DNA from: Oscillospiraceae bacterium
Lineage (GTDB): Bacteria; Bacillota; Clostridia; Oscillospirales; Oscillospiraceae
Reading direction: 5' to 3'
DNA length: 43,043 bases
Assembly (NCBI GenBank): GCA_017448455.1
Contig: JAFSLL010000163.1
Location: 1 to 43,043 of the forward strand
Positions 1 through 7,748 of this stretch are shown piece after piece (position 1 is the first letter of the stretch; each line of letters starts with the position of its first letter). The position numbers and the translations under genes are program-made. The notes below the pieces were generated by a model that was given only the letters and a program-made list of their open reading frames with translations, did no database searches and was not told where the DNA came from.

Positions 1-236
1 CGAGAGGACCGGGATGGACAGACCTCTGGTGCACCAGTTGTCGTGCCAACGGCACAGCTGGGTAGCTATGTCTGGACGAGATAAACGCTGAAGGCATCTA
101 AGCGTGAAACTCCCCCTAAGATAAGATCTCCCATCCATTGGAGTAAGGGCCGAAGAAGACTACTTCGTTGATAGGCCGGCGGTGTAAGCACGGTGACGTG
201 TTCAGCCTACCGGTACTAATAGCCCGAGGGCTTGAC
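1..236 (+). rRNA. 23S ribosomal RNA, 3' end (partial)
   Basis: The first ~236 bases match the conserved 3' end of bacterial 23S rRNA, including the sarcin-ricin-distal segment GTGCACCAGTTGTC and the terminal GTACTAATAG...GGGCTTGACC. The gene is cut by the left edge. The exact 3' end is estimated from the conserved terminal helix. Confidence 0.97.
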
Positions 237-305
237 CTACTGTATGCAGGTTTGTCCTTGTACCTCCTCTTCTCTGTTCAGTTTTCAGGGTGTGTCTCTG
301 AAATA

Positions 306-423
<118 letters not shown>

Positions 424-455
424 AGAGCCGCTCGATTCGAGCGGCTCTGCTTTTT
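424..455 (+). terminator. rRNA operon terminator
   Basis: A perfect 10-bp stem (AGAGCCGCTC, 5-nt loop GATTC, GAGCGGCTCT) is followed by GCTTTTT. It is a strong rho-independent terminator directly after 5S. Confidence 0.93.
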
Positions 456-504
456 ATGATTTGTCAAGTTTAATTGTTTATATTCAACTTTAGGAGGTAT
501 GATC

Positions 505-1044
505 ATGGCAAACAAGTACGCAGGAACCAAAACGGAAAAGAACCTCTGGGAAGCCTTTGCCGGAGAGAGCCAGGCCAGAAACAAGTATACTTATTTTGCT
601 TCTGTCGCAAAAAAGGCCGGGTATGAGCAGATCGCGGCACTCTTCCTGAAGACCGCGGACAATGAGAAGGAGCATGCCAAGCTCTGGTTCAAAGAGCTGG
701 GTGAGCTGGGAACGACCGAAGAGAATCTTCTGCACGCGGCGGAAGGGGAAAACTTCGAGTGGACGGACATGTATGAGCGCATGGCGCAGGAAGCCGAAGA
801 AGAGGGTTTCCCTGAACTGGCGCAGAAGTTCCGCGGCGTTGCCGCCATCGAAAAGGCACACGAGGAGCGGTATCGCAGGCTTCTTCAGAACGTCGAGGAG
901 AAAACCGTATTTGAAAAAAGCGGCGTGAAGGTCTGGGAGTGCCGAAACTGCGGTCATCTCGTCGTCGGCACCGCGGCGCCGGAGGTATGTCCTGTCTGCA
1001 ACCATCCGCAGGCTTATTTCGAGGTTCGGGAAGAGAACTATTGA
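505..1044 (+). CDS. rbr: Rubrerythrin
   Basis: A 179-residue cytoplasmic di-iron peroxidase. In this family the protein reduces hydrogen peroxide with electrons from a rubredoxin-like centre and protects anaerobes from oxidative stress. The N-terminal ferritin-like four-helix domain shows the ligand motifs (GESQARNKY near residue 20, NEKEHAK near 53, EKAHEERY near 115). The C-terminus carries a rubredoxin-like iron site with paired cysteines (CRNCGH, CPVCNHP). Length is normal. AGGAGG at 492-497 is 7 nt before the ATG at 505 but only 1 nt from the in-frame ATG at 499, so 505 is the chosen start. It is a single-gene unit between the rRNA terminator and its own terminator at 1067-1102. Confidence 0.96.
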   Translation: MANKYAGTKTEKNLWEAFAGESQARNKYTYFASVAKKAGYEQIAALFLKTADNEKEHAKLWFKELGELGTTEENLLHAAEGENFEWTDMYERMAQEAEEEGFPELAQKFRGVAAIEKAHEERYRRLLQNVEEKTVFEKSGVKVWECRNCGHLVVGTAAPEVCPVCNHPQAYFEVREENY

Positions 1045-1057
1045 TCCTACATTCCGT

Positions 1058-1810
1058 ATGACAGCGGCAGCTGGGGAAGTGTCCCTCAGCTGCTGTTTTT
1101 TATTTCATACGGATGAAAACGGCATCCTCCCGAAGCTGGACAACAGCCTTCCGGCCGGAACCTATGAGCTGCGCGAAATCGAAGCGAAAGCCGGCTACCA
1201 GAAGCTGTCTGGCTATATCGGCTTTACGGTGAGCGAGACCGGTGCGGTTTCCCTGGACAGCGCTCCCGAGGGCACGGTGCTGACAGAAGCCGATCAGGAA
1301 GACGGCAGTATCGCCTACACCCTGACGATCCGCAACTACCGGACGGTTCAGCTTCTCCTGCGCAAGATCAGCGATGCCGGAGAATCCCTGCGTGGGGCAA
1401 AGTTCCAGCTCTGCAGGATGGCGTCCGCCTGGGAAGCGGTTTCCGAATACGCGGAAATCGATATGACCGAAACGGCGGAGTTCAGCCTTGCCTGCCTGAC
1501 CGCGGGACACTACCGCCTCATGGAGACCCATGCTCCGGAAGGCTATGTCATCCTCACAAAATGCGTCTATTTCCACATCGCCGAGGACGGAACCGTGTCT
1601 CTGACCGATGAAAGCGGCAGCGGAGAAAACGGAAACGAACTCGCGGTACTCAGCACGGAAAACGGCCCGGTCCTCAGCGTGATCAACACTGCCGGCGCCG
1701 CCCTGCCCGCCACCGGCGGCATGGGAACCGGACTCTTCCAGGGGCTCGGTATCATCCTGGTGCTCACGGCAGGCGCTCTCCTGCTTGCCAGAAAGCGCGT
1801 TGCAGACTGA
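1058..1810 (+). pseudogene. 5'-truncated LPXTG surface protein remnant (SpaA-like domains)
   Basis: The open frame encodes the C-terminal part of a sortase-anchored surface protein. Recognisable sequence begins only near 1106 (HTDENG...LPAGTYELREIEAKAGY), which is the second half of a SpaA/Cna-B prealbumin-like domain. A second SpaA-like domain follows at residues ~95-175 (KISDAGESLRGAKFQL ... ETHAPEGY), then LPATG at residues 216-220, a hydrophobic span and a basic tail (ARKRVAD). There is no signal peptide, no ribosome binding site, and the nominal ATG at 1058 lies in the rubrerythrin terminator. I infer that a deletion or recombination fused this terminator to the inside of a once longer gene. 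It is probably neither expressed nor exported. The intact domains downstream suggest a recent event. Confidence 0.8.
1067..1102 (+). terminator. Rubrerythrin terminator
   Basis: GCAGCTGGGGA (1067-1077) pairs with TCCCTCAGCTGC (1082-1093) with one bulged base and is followed by a T-run at 1096-1102. It lies 22 nt after the rubrerythrin stop. The next open frame begins inside this hairpin. Confidence 0.85.
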
Positions 1811-1950
1811 GCACAAAAGCAGAAATCGGAAAGTGGAGCGGGATTTGACAAGGTGTGTTTTATATAATTCATGACTGGCAAGGAAGACTTTGGCAGCCTG
1901 ATCAACGAACTGTGCAAGAAGGAAAAGAATAAGGGAATGAAAAAAGAAAT

Positions 1951-1984
1951 CGGCCTGGGCTGTGCTATGTCTGCAGCCAGGCCG
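1951..1984 (-). terminator. Terminator of the Gfo/Idh-transketolase operon (bidirectional)
   Basis: CGGCCTGGGCTG (1951-1962) pairs with CAGCCAGGCCG (1974-1984). Read on the minus strand it is followed by ATTTCTTTTTTC, a good U-tract. Read on the plus strand it is followed by GTTTTC. It closes the minus-strand operon ending at 2081 and could also stop reads from the LPXTG remnant. The rest of 1811-2080 shows no supported gene. Confidence 0.75.
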
Positions 1985-2080
1985 GTTTTCGAGGTTTGTT
2001 AATCGTTGCAGTTTGCCGAAACACAAAGCGGAAGCGGTATCCAAGCATGAACTATTTATGGAAGTTCATACTTACAGGTT

Positions 2081-3112
2081 TTACTCTATTTCTCCCCAGT
2101 CGGGGACTTTGACGGTGATCTGTTCCTCGCTGGACTTCTTGGCTGCCAGAGAATAGATCAGCGCAGAGATGCCGTCGGAGAGCGGGGTCTCAAACTCGGT
2201 GCCGTTTTTCAGGCTTTCCTGGAAGGACTGGTGTGCGTAGTAGATCACATCGCCGGTAGCATGGTCGTAGGAGTCGTTGAACTGCAGCGACTCGGCATAC
2301 GGCATATCCTCGGTCTTCCATGTAAGCTTGGTGAACTCAAACATCCCCTCACCAGTAAGGAAGATAGAGCCCTTGGTGCCGATATAGGCCCGGGAGCAGG
2401 TGGGAATATCACATGCCCAGGAAGCGGCAATGGTACCAATGGCGCCATTGCGCAGACGGATCGTGATGCTGGTGTGGTTGTCAAACTTAGGGACGGAGGC
2501 AATGGTGCCCGTATAGTTGCAGGCGATGGTATCAAAGCCGCCCGCCATGGCGGTGATGAGCTTCCAGTCATGGCTGACGGACTCCACTGTCATGCCGCAG
2601 GCGAGGTTGGGGTCCGTGCGCCAGGAGGCGCCCAGGTTCTTTGCGTGGAAGCCGAAGCCGGGGCTGAGGCGGGAGAAGGCGATGTCCACCGGTTCGCCGA
2701 ACATGCCTGTCTTCACCAGCTCCAGCATCTTGCGGTAGGCAGGGCGGTAGTAGTGGGCAAAGCCAACCATGATCTTCGCGTCATACGCATCAGCCATGTT
2801 CTTGATCTTCATGGCGTCCTCCATGGTGCAGGCGACAGGCTTTTCCATGTACAGAGGGATGTGGTGCTTCAGCACCATCTCCACATAGTCCAGGCGTTTG
2901 GTGGGCGGCGTGGAGATGACCACATAGTCAGCTTTTACTACATACTCTTCGATCTCTTCATAGGCACAGGCAGGGCAGCCGAACTCCTTCGCCACCAGGT
3001 TTGCATTGGTTTCGCTGATATCAAAGCCACCGATGACCTCGCCGCCCAGACGGACGACGGCGCGGCCGTGATGCCGGGCAATATCGCCACAGCCAATCAA
3101 AAACACCTTCAT
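2081..3112 (-). CDS. Gfo/Idh/MocA-family NAD(P)-dependent oxidoreductase
   Basis: A 343-residue cytoplasmic dehydrogenase. The N-terminal Rossmann fold shows VFLIGCGDIARHH (glycine-rich loop, residues 4-16). The family's EKP motif is at residues 90-92 (YMEKPVA), and a conserved His-Asp pair follows near residue 180 (VSHDW). Members oxidise or reduce hydroxyls of sugars, cyclitols and sugar acids; the substrate cannot be read from sequence. It is the last gene of the five-gene operon, 16 nt after the transketolase C-terminal subunit, with AGGAGG before its ATG. Context suggests that it acts on the same carbon compound as the transketolase, either making or using a keto intermediate. Confidence 0.9.
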   Translation of the reverse strand: MKVFLIGCGDIARHHGRAVVRLGGEVIGGFDISETNANLVAKEFGCPACAYEEIEEYVVKADYVVISTPPTKRLDYVEMVLKHHIPLYMEKPVACTMEDAMKIKNMADAYDAKIMVGFAHYYRPAYRKMLELVKTGMFGEPVDIAFSRLSPGFGFHAKNLGASWRTDPNLACGMTVESVSHDWKLITAMAGGFDTIACNYTGTIASVPKFDNHTSITIRLRNGAIGTIAASWACDIPTCSRAYIGTKGSIFLTGEGMFEFTKLTWKTEDMPYAESLQFNDSYDHATGDVIYYAHQSFQESLKNGTEFETPLSDGISALIYSLAAKKSSEEQITVKVPDWGEIE

Positions 3113-3128
3113 GTATGCTCCTCCTTTT

Positions 3129-4064
3129 TCATTTCTGCATCGCCTTCACGGAGGCGATGATATTCTCGACCGTAACACCGTTCATCATTAGCAGCCGCTC
3201 ATAGGGGGCGGACTGACCGAACTGATCCTGGATACCGATGCGTTTGACCTTACCCTTGCCTGCTTCGGCGACGAGCTCGCAGACCGCACTGCCAAGACCG
3301 TTGAGAATGTTGTGATCCTCTACGGTGACGATCTTTCCGATCTCCTCGATGCAGCCTATGACGGCCTCGTTATCCAGAGGCTTGATGGTGTGCATGTCCA
3401 GTACACGGCAGGCAAGGCCTTCTGCGGCCAGCTGTTCGGCGGCCTCGCAGGCGAGGCGCACCGTATCGCCGTTTGCGATGATGGCGGCGTCCTTGCCATC
3501 GCGCAGGAGCTTAGCCTTGCCCAGTTCAAAGTCCTCGTTCTCGTCGTAGATCACGGGCACGGCATCGCGGGTAAAGCGCAGGTAAATGGGGCCGTCAAAT
3601 TCGGCCGCAGCGCGCACCAGCTTGCGGGCAGAGGTGTAGTCGGCAGGCATGACCACGGTCATATTGGGGATCGTGCGCAGAATGCCCATATCCTCAATGG
3701 CCTGGTGGGAAGCCCCGTCATTGGCAGGCGTCACGCCGCCGTGAGAACAGGCGATCTTCACATTGAGTTTGGGATAGGCGATTTCCTGACGGATCATCTC
3801 GCACATGCGCATGGAGCCGAAGGCCGCATAGGTGACCACAAAGGGAATCTTGCCGCAGGTGGCGAGACCCGCTGCCACGCCGGCGCAGTTTTGCTCGGCG
3901 ATGCCAACATTTAAATACTGCTCGGGCAGAGACTTCCGAAACTCACCGGTTTTGCAGCTCTTGCCAATATCTGCGTCCACCACCAGGATATTCTTATTTT
4001 CTTTGCCCAACTTCACGATCTCGTCGCCAAAACCGTTGCGGGTTGGGATCTTTTTCGTTTCCAT
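3129..4064 (-). CDS. Transketolase, C-terminal subunit (split transketolase)
   Basis: A 311-residue protein matching the pyrimidine-binding and C-terminal domains of a two-subunit transketolase. NVGIAEQNCAGVAAGLA at residues 52-68 holds the glutamate (57) that activates thiamine diphosphate, and the typical HGGVTPANDGASHQAIED follows near residue 109. With the N-terminal subunit it should form a cytoplasmic ThDP enzyme that moves two-carbon ketol units between ketoses and aldoses. It begins 2 nt after the partner's stop, so the two are translationally coupled. Split transketolases of this size are common in Bacillota and archaea and often serve specialised pathways rather than the pentose phosphate route. 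Confidence 0.93.
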   Translation of the reverse strand: METKKIPTRNGFGDEIVKLGKENKNILVVDADIGKSCKTGEFRKSLPEQYLNVGIAEQNCAGVAAGLATCGKIPFVVTYAAFGSMRMCEMIRQEIAYPKLNVKIACSHGGVTPANDGASHQAIEDMGILRTIPNMTVVMPADYTSARKLVRAAAEFDGPIYLRFTRDAVPVIYDENEDFELGKAKLLRDGKDAAIIANGDTVRLACEAAEQLAAEGLACRVLDMHTIKPLDNEAVIGCIEEIGKIVTVEDHNILNGLGSAVCELVAEAGKGKVKRIGIQDQFGQSAPYERLLMMNGVTVENIIASVKAMQK

Positions 4065-4066
4065 GC

Positions 4067-4903
4067 TTACGCCTCCTCTCCGCGATTGAGCTCTTCCATG
4101 GCCTGCAGGTACTGTTCGTCATTGGGCGCCGTGCCGTGCCAGCCGCAGACGTTCTCCATAAAGCTCACGCCTTTGCCCTTGACGGTCTTGCCCACAATGC
4201 ACTTGGGCAGTCCGTTTTTTGCAGCCACAGCTCTGTCCATTACAGCGACCAGTTCCGCCATGTCGTTGCCGTTACAGCTGTAGACTTCAAATCCGAAGGC
4301 CTCAAATTTCTTTGCCAGATCGATGGGCGGCATGATTTCCTCACAGGTACCGTCCAACTGCAGGTTGTTCCAGTCCACAAAGACGATCAAATTGTCCAGC
4401 TTATACTTGTAAGCAGTGCCACATGCCTCCCAGATCTCCCCCTCATTGCATTCGCCATCGCCCAAAGCGGAGAAAACCTTGTAGTCCTTACCGTCAAGCT
4501 TTGCCGCCAGCGCCATGCCCACTGCGCAGGCCAGCCCCTGACCGAGTGAACCGGTCGAGATGTCGATACCGGGACATTTGTTCATGCTGGGATGGCCCTG
4601 GAGAGGTGAACCCTCCTTGCGCAGGGTGTCCAGGACCTCCATGGGGAAATAGCCTTTCATGGCCAGCGCTGCGTACTGAGCGGGGCACACATGGCCCTTG
4701 GAGAGGACAAAGCGGTCACGGTCTTCCCAGCGGGGATCAGCAGGATCCACATTCATATACTTGAAGTAGCAGGCGGTCATAAAGTCCGCCACGGAGAGAG
4801 AGCCGCCTGGATGGCCGCTCTGTGCCTTCCAGATCATATCAAGGATATGCTTACGCAGCTCATTGGCGGTAACTTTCAACTCGGAAACAGAGATATTCTG
4901 CAT
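4067..4903 (-). CDS. Transketolase, N-terminal subunit (split transketolase)
   Basis: A 278-residue ThDP-binding half of a split transketolase. Motifs: SGHPGGSLS at residues 29-37, LSKGH at 67-71, and the ThDP-Mg signature from GDGECNEG (148-155) to NN (179-180). The frame stays open upstream to 5065, but that extension overlaps the cyclase gene and looks like no known protein. The ATG at 4903 has AAGGAG just upstream and gives the usual family N-terminus, so I start there. It lies 34 nt after the cyclase gene and 2 nt before its partner subunit. The two subunits should assemble as a heterotetramer; this is inferred from the family. Confidence 0.93.
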   Translation of the reverse strand: MQNISVSELKVTANELRKHILDMIWKAQSGHPGGSLSVADFMTACYFKYMNVDPADPRWEDRDRFVLSKGHVCPAQYAALAMKGYFPMEVLDTLRKEGSPLQGHPSMNKCPGIDISTGSLGQGLACAVGMALAAKLDGKDYKVFSALGDGECNEGEIWEACGTAYKYKLDNLIVFVDWNNLQLDGTCEEIMPPIDLAKKFEAFGFEVYSCNGNDMAELVAVMDRAVAAKNGLPKCIVGKTVKGKGVSFMENVCGWHGTAPNDEQYLQAMEELNRGEEA

Positions 4904-4937
4904 GACAATCTCCTTTCTCAGCCCTGTCTGGCGAGGC

Positions 4938-5603
4938 TTATTCCTCGATCCACGCGATGGCCCTGCCGGGAGCGCCGCTGGCGCCTTCGATCTTGAGTGG
5001 CAGGAAGGCGAAGTTCCAGCGCTTCTCGGAGAGAAGTTCCCTGGGCAGATATACTTCTTCACCATACCAGATGTTGTTCTTCAGCGCGATCTTGTGGGTG
5101 GGACCGCCGCCATCCTCGGGCCGGGGACCGCCAACGCTCAGACCGTCGATGCACACGCCCTTAACACCGTGATCTACCATCCACTGTGCACCCTCCGGTG
5201 TGAGGAAGGTCCAGTTATCCACGTAGTCCACGCCCCAGTCCCGCTTGAGACCCAAGCCGGTGCAAAGGAGCACGATGTCACCAGGCCTCACCACATCGGC
5301 GTAGCGGTCCAGCAGTTCCGGACCGATGCCGGTGTGCACGGGCAGATCAAAGAAGTCCATGGGGACAGCCTCCCCCACCAGGTTTTCAATGGGGTACGCG
5401 GCAGCATCCAGACCATCGATGAAGTGATGGCGCGGCGCGTCGAAGTGTGTGGAGGTGTGGGTGTTCATGTACAGGCGCTCGGACTGATAGCCATCGCTGG
5501 CGATCTTTGTCTCGTAGTTGATCTCACACAGCTCATAGGGCAAGTAACCGGGGTTGTTGTGGAAAAAAGTCTGGGAGCAGTCGATAAGCTTTTTGATTTT
5601 CAT
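4938..5603 (-). CDS. Cyclase-family metal-dependent hydrolase (kynurenine formamidase-like fold)
   Basis: A 221-residue protein of the cyclase family (PF04199 type). The metal-binding motif THTSTHFDAPRH is at residues 48-59, and the C-terminus FLPLKIEGASGAPGRA is characteristic. Known members hydrolyse amides (N-formylkynurenine, isatin) or lactones using a divalent metal. No tryptophan-degradation genes lie nearby. Beside a Gfo/Idh dehydrogenase and a transketolase, a lactonase or ring-opening role on a sugar-derived compound is plausible, but that is inference. AAGGAG precedes the ATG. It is the second gene of the operon, 54 nt after the membrane protein. Confidence 0.88.
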   Translation of the reverse strand: MKIKKLIDCSQTFFHNNPGYLPYELCEINYETKIASDGYQSERLYMNTHTSTHFDAPRHHFIDGLDAAAYPIENLVGEAVPMDFFDLPVHTGIGPELLDRYADVVRPGDIVLLCTGLGLKRDWGVDYVDNWTFLTPEGAQWMVDHGVKGVCIDGLSVGGPRPEDGGGPTHKIALKNNIWYGEEVYLPRELLSEKRWNFAFLPLKIEGASGAPGRAIAWIEE

Positions 5604-5657
5604 GGTGAATTCTCCTTTTCAATAAATCTGTATGGTATTTTGACTTCAAAAAAGGGA

Positions 5658-6485
5658 TTACAGGATTATGTAGTAGAGGATATAGATGATAATGCTCATA
5701 ACGCCAATAGTAGTTGCAGGCGGATCGATATGGGTGCTGGCATCCGTGTTGATCGCATCTCCGATCACGGTGCACACAAGCGAGGCCAGCATGCCCCAGA
5801 TTGCGGAAGCCAGCAGGCTGCCGTTGGTGGCAAGCATGGCGTACCCGGCCGTGCAGGTGATGTGGTGTGTGGGAGGGAAGTTTGGTTCCAGAAACCAGAA
5901 GATCAGAGAGGCAAGGCTCAGGAAGAAGGGAAGCCAGGGGTTGCCGCTTTTCTGGATGATCCCCCCGGCCATAAAGCCGGCAGCCAGCCCCAGAAATGCC
6001 CAGTAGATCCACTCCTTTTTACTGCCTGCGTAGCGGGGAATAGCTTTCATGTTTCGGTTGAGGAACCTGCCGTCTCCGAAAAAGATTCTGGCCAGGCAGG
6101 AGAAGAGGATCACCGAGACGCTGCCGCCGTCGATCACCAGGCCCAGCTTGTTGATGAGTGTGACCAGAAACATGGAGGCAACTGCAACCAACCCTGAGAC
6201 CAACAGCACCGACACGTCCTGAAACTTGGCGAGGCTTGTGAGGATGGCGGAACCGCTCAGCTCGTGCCGGCGGACTTTGGAGGCAAAGGCTGTGGCGACC
6301 ACAGAACCGGTGAAGGCGATGTAGGGGAAGAGACCGTAGGAAACAACGTCACTGATCATCGCATATTCGGGAAAAGCGCACATGGCAACCATGACCAGGC
6401 CGGCGAGAAGACATTCCTCAAAGGCTCCGACCAGCGCGGCGATGATCCCACCGCAAAACGCGATTGCAAGCATATACAGCGTCAT
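5658..6485 (-). CDS. Multi-pass membrane protein, possible transporter (unrecognised family)
   Basis: I do not recognise this 275-residue protein. It has about eight hydrophobic segments, beginning with an uncleaved N-terminal helix, and charged loops such as FFGDGRFLNRNMK and RYAGSKKEW. Two similar polar motifs sit in the C-terminal half: PPTHHITCTAG and NTDASTHIDPPA, both with a Thr-His pair next to proline and membrane. The frame continues to a TTG at 6512, but AGGAGG is 8 nt before the ATG at 6485, so I start there. It is the first gene of the operon and the only membrane protein in it, so substrate uptake or product export is the natural guess. The promoter at 6539-6567 and the regulator's likely operators lie just upstream. 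Confidence 0.75.
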   Translation of the reverse strand: MTLYMLAIAFCGGIIAALVGAFEECLLAGLVMVAMCAFPEYAMISDVVSYGLFPYIAFTGSVVATAFASKVRRHELSGSAILTSLAKFQDVSVLLVSGLVAVASMFLVTLINKLGLVIDGGSVSVILFSCLARIFFGDGRFLNRNMKAIPRYAGSKKEWIYWAFLGLAAGFMAGGIIQKSGNPWLPFFLSLASLIFWFLEPNFPPTHHITCTAGYAMLATNGSLLASAIWGMLASLVCTVIGDAINTDASTHIDPPATTIGVMSIIIYILYYIIL

Positions 6486-6513
6486 GGAGCTTGCCTCCTT
6501 TTGTTTGCTCAAC

Positions 6514-6525
6514 GTTCAACATTGA
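6514..6525. promoter_or_regulatory. Candidate GntR operator, copy 1
   Basis: GTTCAACATTGA lies 28 nt upstream of the membrane-protein start codon, between its -10 box and its ribosome binding site. Bound regulator would block the operon's early transcribed region. The same 12 bases recur at 6628-6639. Confidence 0.5.
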
Positions 6526-6538
6526 TTCTACTGACTTA

Positions 6539-6567
6539 TTCATATCACGAATTGTTGTGTCCGTCAA
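6539..6567 (-). promoter_or_regulatory. Promoter of the membrane protein-transketolase operon
   Basis: On the minus strand TTGACG (6562-6567) and TATGAA (6539-6544) are separated by exactly 17 nt. The promoter faces the operon, whose first codon is at 6485. Confidence 0.65.
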
Positions 6568-6627
6568 GCTTTTTTCTTCCGCTTTCACGAAGTTTGGAAG
6601 AATGTACAAATTGCGCGGCTGTTCATT

Positions 6628-6639
6628 GTTCAACATTGA
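6628..6639. promoter_or_regulatory. Candidate GntR operator, copy 2
   Basis: A second GTTCAACATTGA. It overlaps the dyad TGTTCAACA, which fits the TNGTNNNACNA-like pattern of FadR-subfamily operators. It is 20 nt before the regulator's -35 box, well placed for autoregulation. A related sequence, TTCAATGATCAA, occurs at 6691-6702. Confidence 0.5.
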
Positions 6640-6658
6640 CAAACGTGCCGCCGTTCTC

Positions 6659-6687
6659 TTGACAAAGCGTTCACCCCCTGTTACACT
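6659..6687 (+). promoter_or_regulatory. Promoter of the GntR regulator gene
   Basis: TTGACA (6659-6664) is followed after 17 nt by TACACT (6682-6687), about 38 nt before the regulator's ATG. Confidence 0.7.
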
Positions 6688-6724
6688 CGGTTCAATGATC
6701 AATATTATACTTAGGAGAGTCCTT

Positions 6725-7450
6725 ATGGATATTCAGAAGATCAATAACAACGCGGTGCAGCAGATCATAGATGCCTTTACGCAGCAGCTGATACAGGGGA
6801 AGCTGCATCCTGGCGATCAGATTCCTACGGAGGTAGAGCTGTCGGAGAAGTTTGGCGTAGCCCGCAACACCACACGGGAGGCCATCAAGATTCTGGTAGC
6901 CATGGGTGTTTTGGAGATTCGCCGCCCGGTGGGCACCTTTGTGTGTGGGGGCTTCTCTGAGCCCATGATCTCTCCCTTGCTCTATGGCATTATCCTCGGT
7001 CGAGGCGACAGCTACAACGAATTGATGGATATGCGGGAGATCATGGAGACCGGCACCATGCTGACGGTGATCCGCAATGCCAGTGATGAGGAGATTGCGA
7101 CCCTGTCCAAGCCTCTGGAGGCTCTGGGCAGGGCCTGCAGAAAAAAGAAGCCCTCCACACAGGAGGTCTTTGACCGGGACGATGATTTCCACGAGGCGGT
7201 CATGGCACTGGCACACAATCGTATGGTGGAACGGATCGCCTCCACGGTACGTCTCATGACCCACGACATGCGGAGAGAGAGCGTGGAACTGATGCTCTCG
7301 TCGAACCGGGCAGAAGAGCTGTATCAGGCGCATGAGAAGCTCTGTCGCATCCTCATCGAGCGAGACGTGGATGGTGTGTATCGCGAGATCCGCAGCACCT
7401 ATTTTGTCCCCGACGAGGAAAAGAAAGTGATTGCGCTGTCGGAACGATGA
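6725..7450 (+). CDS. GntR-family transcriptional regulator, FadR/FCD subfamily
   Basis: A 241-residue regulator. The N-terminal winged helix-turn-helix (residues ~8-73) shows LHPGDQIPTEVELSEKFGVA and RNTTREAIKIL. The C-terminal all-helical FCD ligand-binding domain covers residues ~95-225, with a candidate metal-ligand segment at DRDDDFHEAVMALAHN. Family members bind small carboxylic or sugar acids, often with a metal, and release DNA. The frame is open upstream to 6464, but AGGAG shortly before the ATG at 6725 and the normal family N-terminus fix the start. It is divergent from the five-gene operon and, with shared repeats between them, almost certainly controls that operon. The FCD domain hints that the inducer is an organic or sugar acid. 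Confidence 0.92.
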   Translation: MDIQKINNNAVQQIIDAFTQQLIQGKLHPGDQIPTEVELSEKFGVARNTTREAIKILVAMGVLEIRRPVGTFVCGGFSEPMISPLLYGIILGRGDSYNELMDMREIMETGTMLTVIRNASDEEIATLSKPLEALGRACRKKKPSTQEVFDRDDDFHEAVMALAHNRMVERIASTVRLMTHDMRRESVELMLSSNRAEELYQAHEKLCRILIERDVDGVYREIRSTYFVPDEEKKVIALSER

Positions 7451-7533
7451 GATGTGTGAGAGCATGTGAAGTTGGTGGTGAGGTCCACTCGTAAGGCCCG
7501 TATCGAAACAGAAAACCAGAAATCACAAAGGCG

Positions 7534-7569
7534 TCCCCTGGATATCGGAACCTCCGCTTATCCAGGGGA
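7534..7569. other. Perfect long hairpin in the gap between the regulator and the giant surface protein
   Basis: TCCCCTGGATA (7534-7544) and TATCCAGGGGA (7559-7569) are exact inverted complements around a 14-nt loop. Neither side has a real T-run, so it is a weak or atypical terminator at best. It may instead be an RNA structure or a protein-binding dyad. The remainder of 7451-7748 shows a possible -10 box TATAAT at 7639-7644 without a convincing -35, and no supported gene. Confidence 0.55.
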
Positions 7570-7748
7570 ATTTCCCTGCCTCATGACAATCCTGCAAATT
7601 TTTGAAATACTCTTGTTTTCCGGAGGGGAAGATGATAATATAATACAATTAATTGTTCAGGTCAGTTTGATAAAGCTTACTGAACAAATGAGGAATACTC
7701 CTTAAACATATTGATCCGACAGGTAACAGAGCAACGGAGGCCTAAACC

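Noticed and set aside
1871-2002. A 43-codon plus-strand frame (MTGKEDFGSLINEL...) preceded by TTGACA and TATAAT boxes
   Set aside because: The two boxes are only 12 nt apart, there is no ribosome binding site, and the frame runs through the terminator at 1951-1984.
7466-7705. A 79-codon plus-strand frame after the GntR gene
   Set aside because: No ribosome binding site, no recognisable sequence, and it crosses the perfect hairpin at 7534-7569.
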